Assembly: GCF_000716335.1 (NCBI RefSeq)
Contig: NZ_KL591006.1
Location: 213,330-277,329, forward strand
From: Streptomyces sp. NRRL S-118
Lineage (GTDB): Bacteria > Actinomycetota > Actinomycetes > Streptomycetales > Streptomycetaceae
Reading direction: 5' to 3'
Length of the DNA: 64,000 nucleotides
The position numbers and the translations under genes are program-made. Every line of letters starts with the position of its first letter. Within the stretch, counting starts at the first letter, position 1. Shown here in pieces: positions 63,601-64,000 of this stretch. The notes beneath the pieces are model-generated. The model saw only the letters and a program-made list of their open reading frames with translations. It had not been told where the DNA came from and did no database searches.

Positions 63601-64000
63601 GTGAGCGCGATGCGCGTGACGCGGGCGATGAGCTTCGGCGGTCCGGAGGTCCTGGTCCCGGGCGAGGCTCCGGATCCGGTGGCGGGTCCCGGGCAGGTGC
63701 TCCTGGACGTCGCCGCGGTGGACACGATCTTCGTGGAGACCCAGGTGCGGTCCGGGTGGGGCGGGGAGTACTTCCCGGTCGAGCCGCCGTACGTCCCGGG
63801 GGCAGGCGTGGCCGGTACGGTCCGGGCCGTGGGCGCGGGCGTCGACGAGGCGGCGTGGGCCGGGCGGAGGGTGATCGCCTCCCTCGGCTTCACCGGCGGA
63901 TACGCCGAACGCGCCGTCGCCGGGGTCCCGGCGCTGGCGCTCGTACCGGACGGCCTCGCGCTCACGGACGCCGCGGCCCTCGTCCACGACGGCGTCACGG
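63601..64000 (+). CDS. Quinone oxidoreductase, MDR family (runs off the right edge)
   Basis: The first 133 residues are visible: MRVTRAMSFGGPEVLVPGEAPDPVAGPGQVLLDVAAVD, EPPYVPGAGVAGTVRAVGAGVDEAAWAGRRVIASLGFTGGYAERAV. This is the catalytic domain of an NADPH quinone reductase; the Rossmann domain lies outside the window. GTG 63601 is listed; ATG 63610 is an alternative (GGAGG at 63593). Confidence 0.85.
   Translation, partial: MSAMRVTRAMSFGGPEVLVPGEAPDPVAGPGQVLLDVAAVDTIFVETQVRSGWGGEYFPVEPPYVPGAGVAGTVRAVGAGVDEAAWAGRRVIASLGFTGGYAERAVAGVPALALVPDGLALTDAAALVHDGVT

Overview
High-GC actinobacterial chromosome, almost certainly Streptomyces. The evidence is codon use with G/C at nearly every third position, frequent GTG starts and leaderless-looking promoters, and the content and order of landmark genes (cdgB, hbpS/senS/senR, msiK, cysS-ispF-ispD-carD, phoP-phoR/phoU-mtpA, gpmA, mshA). 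From memory this order runs parallel to the SCO4200-SCO4290 part of the S. coelicolor core. Identifications come from reading translated sequence and from recalled family motifs; no database search was run.

Layout. 1-5.1 kb: end of thrC, then glucosylglycerate and trehalose synthesis (gpgS, otsA, otsB). 5.1-11.5 kb: amino-sugar block with a sugar-binding lipoprotein facing a SIS protein, a ROK kinase, nagA, a PfkB kinase and a class II aldolase, with DasR-type operators (dre) in both promoter regions. 11.5-22 kb: a CBM35-like membrane protein, the c-di-GMP enzyme CdgB with a Crp-like palindrome upstream, a flavin reductase followed by tandem repeats, arfB, a TerD protein, an M1 peptidase lipoprotein and the haem/redox sensor set hbpS-senS-senR. 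22-30.5 kb: oxidoreductases including a SoxR-box gene, tRNA-Thr(TGT), and msiK with a third dre. 30.6-41.4 kb: DoxX protein, rlmB, cysS, ispF, ispD, carD, and the phosphate regulon core phoP-phoR/phoU with a PHO box between the divergent genes, then metallothionein mtpA. 41.4-42.6 kb: a small accessory patch with an orphan membrane protein and a broken integrase. 42.6-54.4 kb: gpmA, an MFS exporter, two NlpC/P60 cell-wall hydrolases, mshA (mycothiol) and a PP2C phosphatase. 54.4-60.5 kb: a trio that resembles mycobacterial Rv0474-Rv0476, redox enzymes, and a HelD-like helicase behind a strong promoter with a palindromic operator.

The most striking find is at 60.65-62.8 kb: a two-gene operon of a cyclodipeptide synthase and a P450. 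Both match, residue for residue at key positions, what I recall of Mycobacterium tuberculosis Rv2275 (cyclo-Tyr-Tyr synthase) and CYP121 (mycocyclosin synthase). The P450 carries changes in the haem-ligand loop and at the substrate-contacting arginine. The window ends with a TetR gene divergent from a quinone oxidoreductase, across an 18-bp site that almost matches the SoxR box.

A recurring oddity is that in four places the last coding bases of a gene, including or abutting the stop codon, are repeated just downstream (DUF3263 gene, flavin reductase, phoU and the methyltransferase next to mshA).
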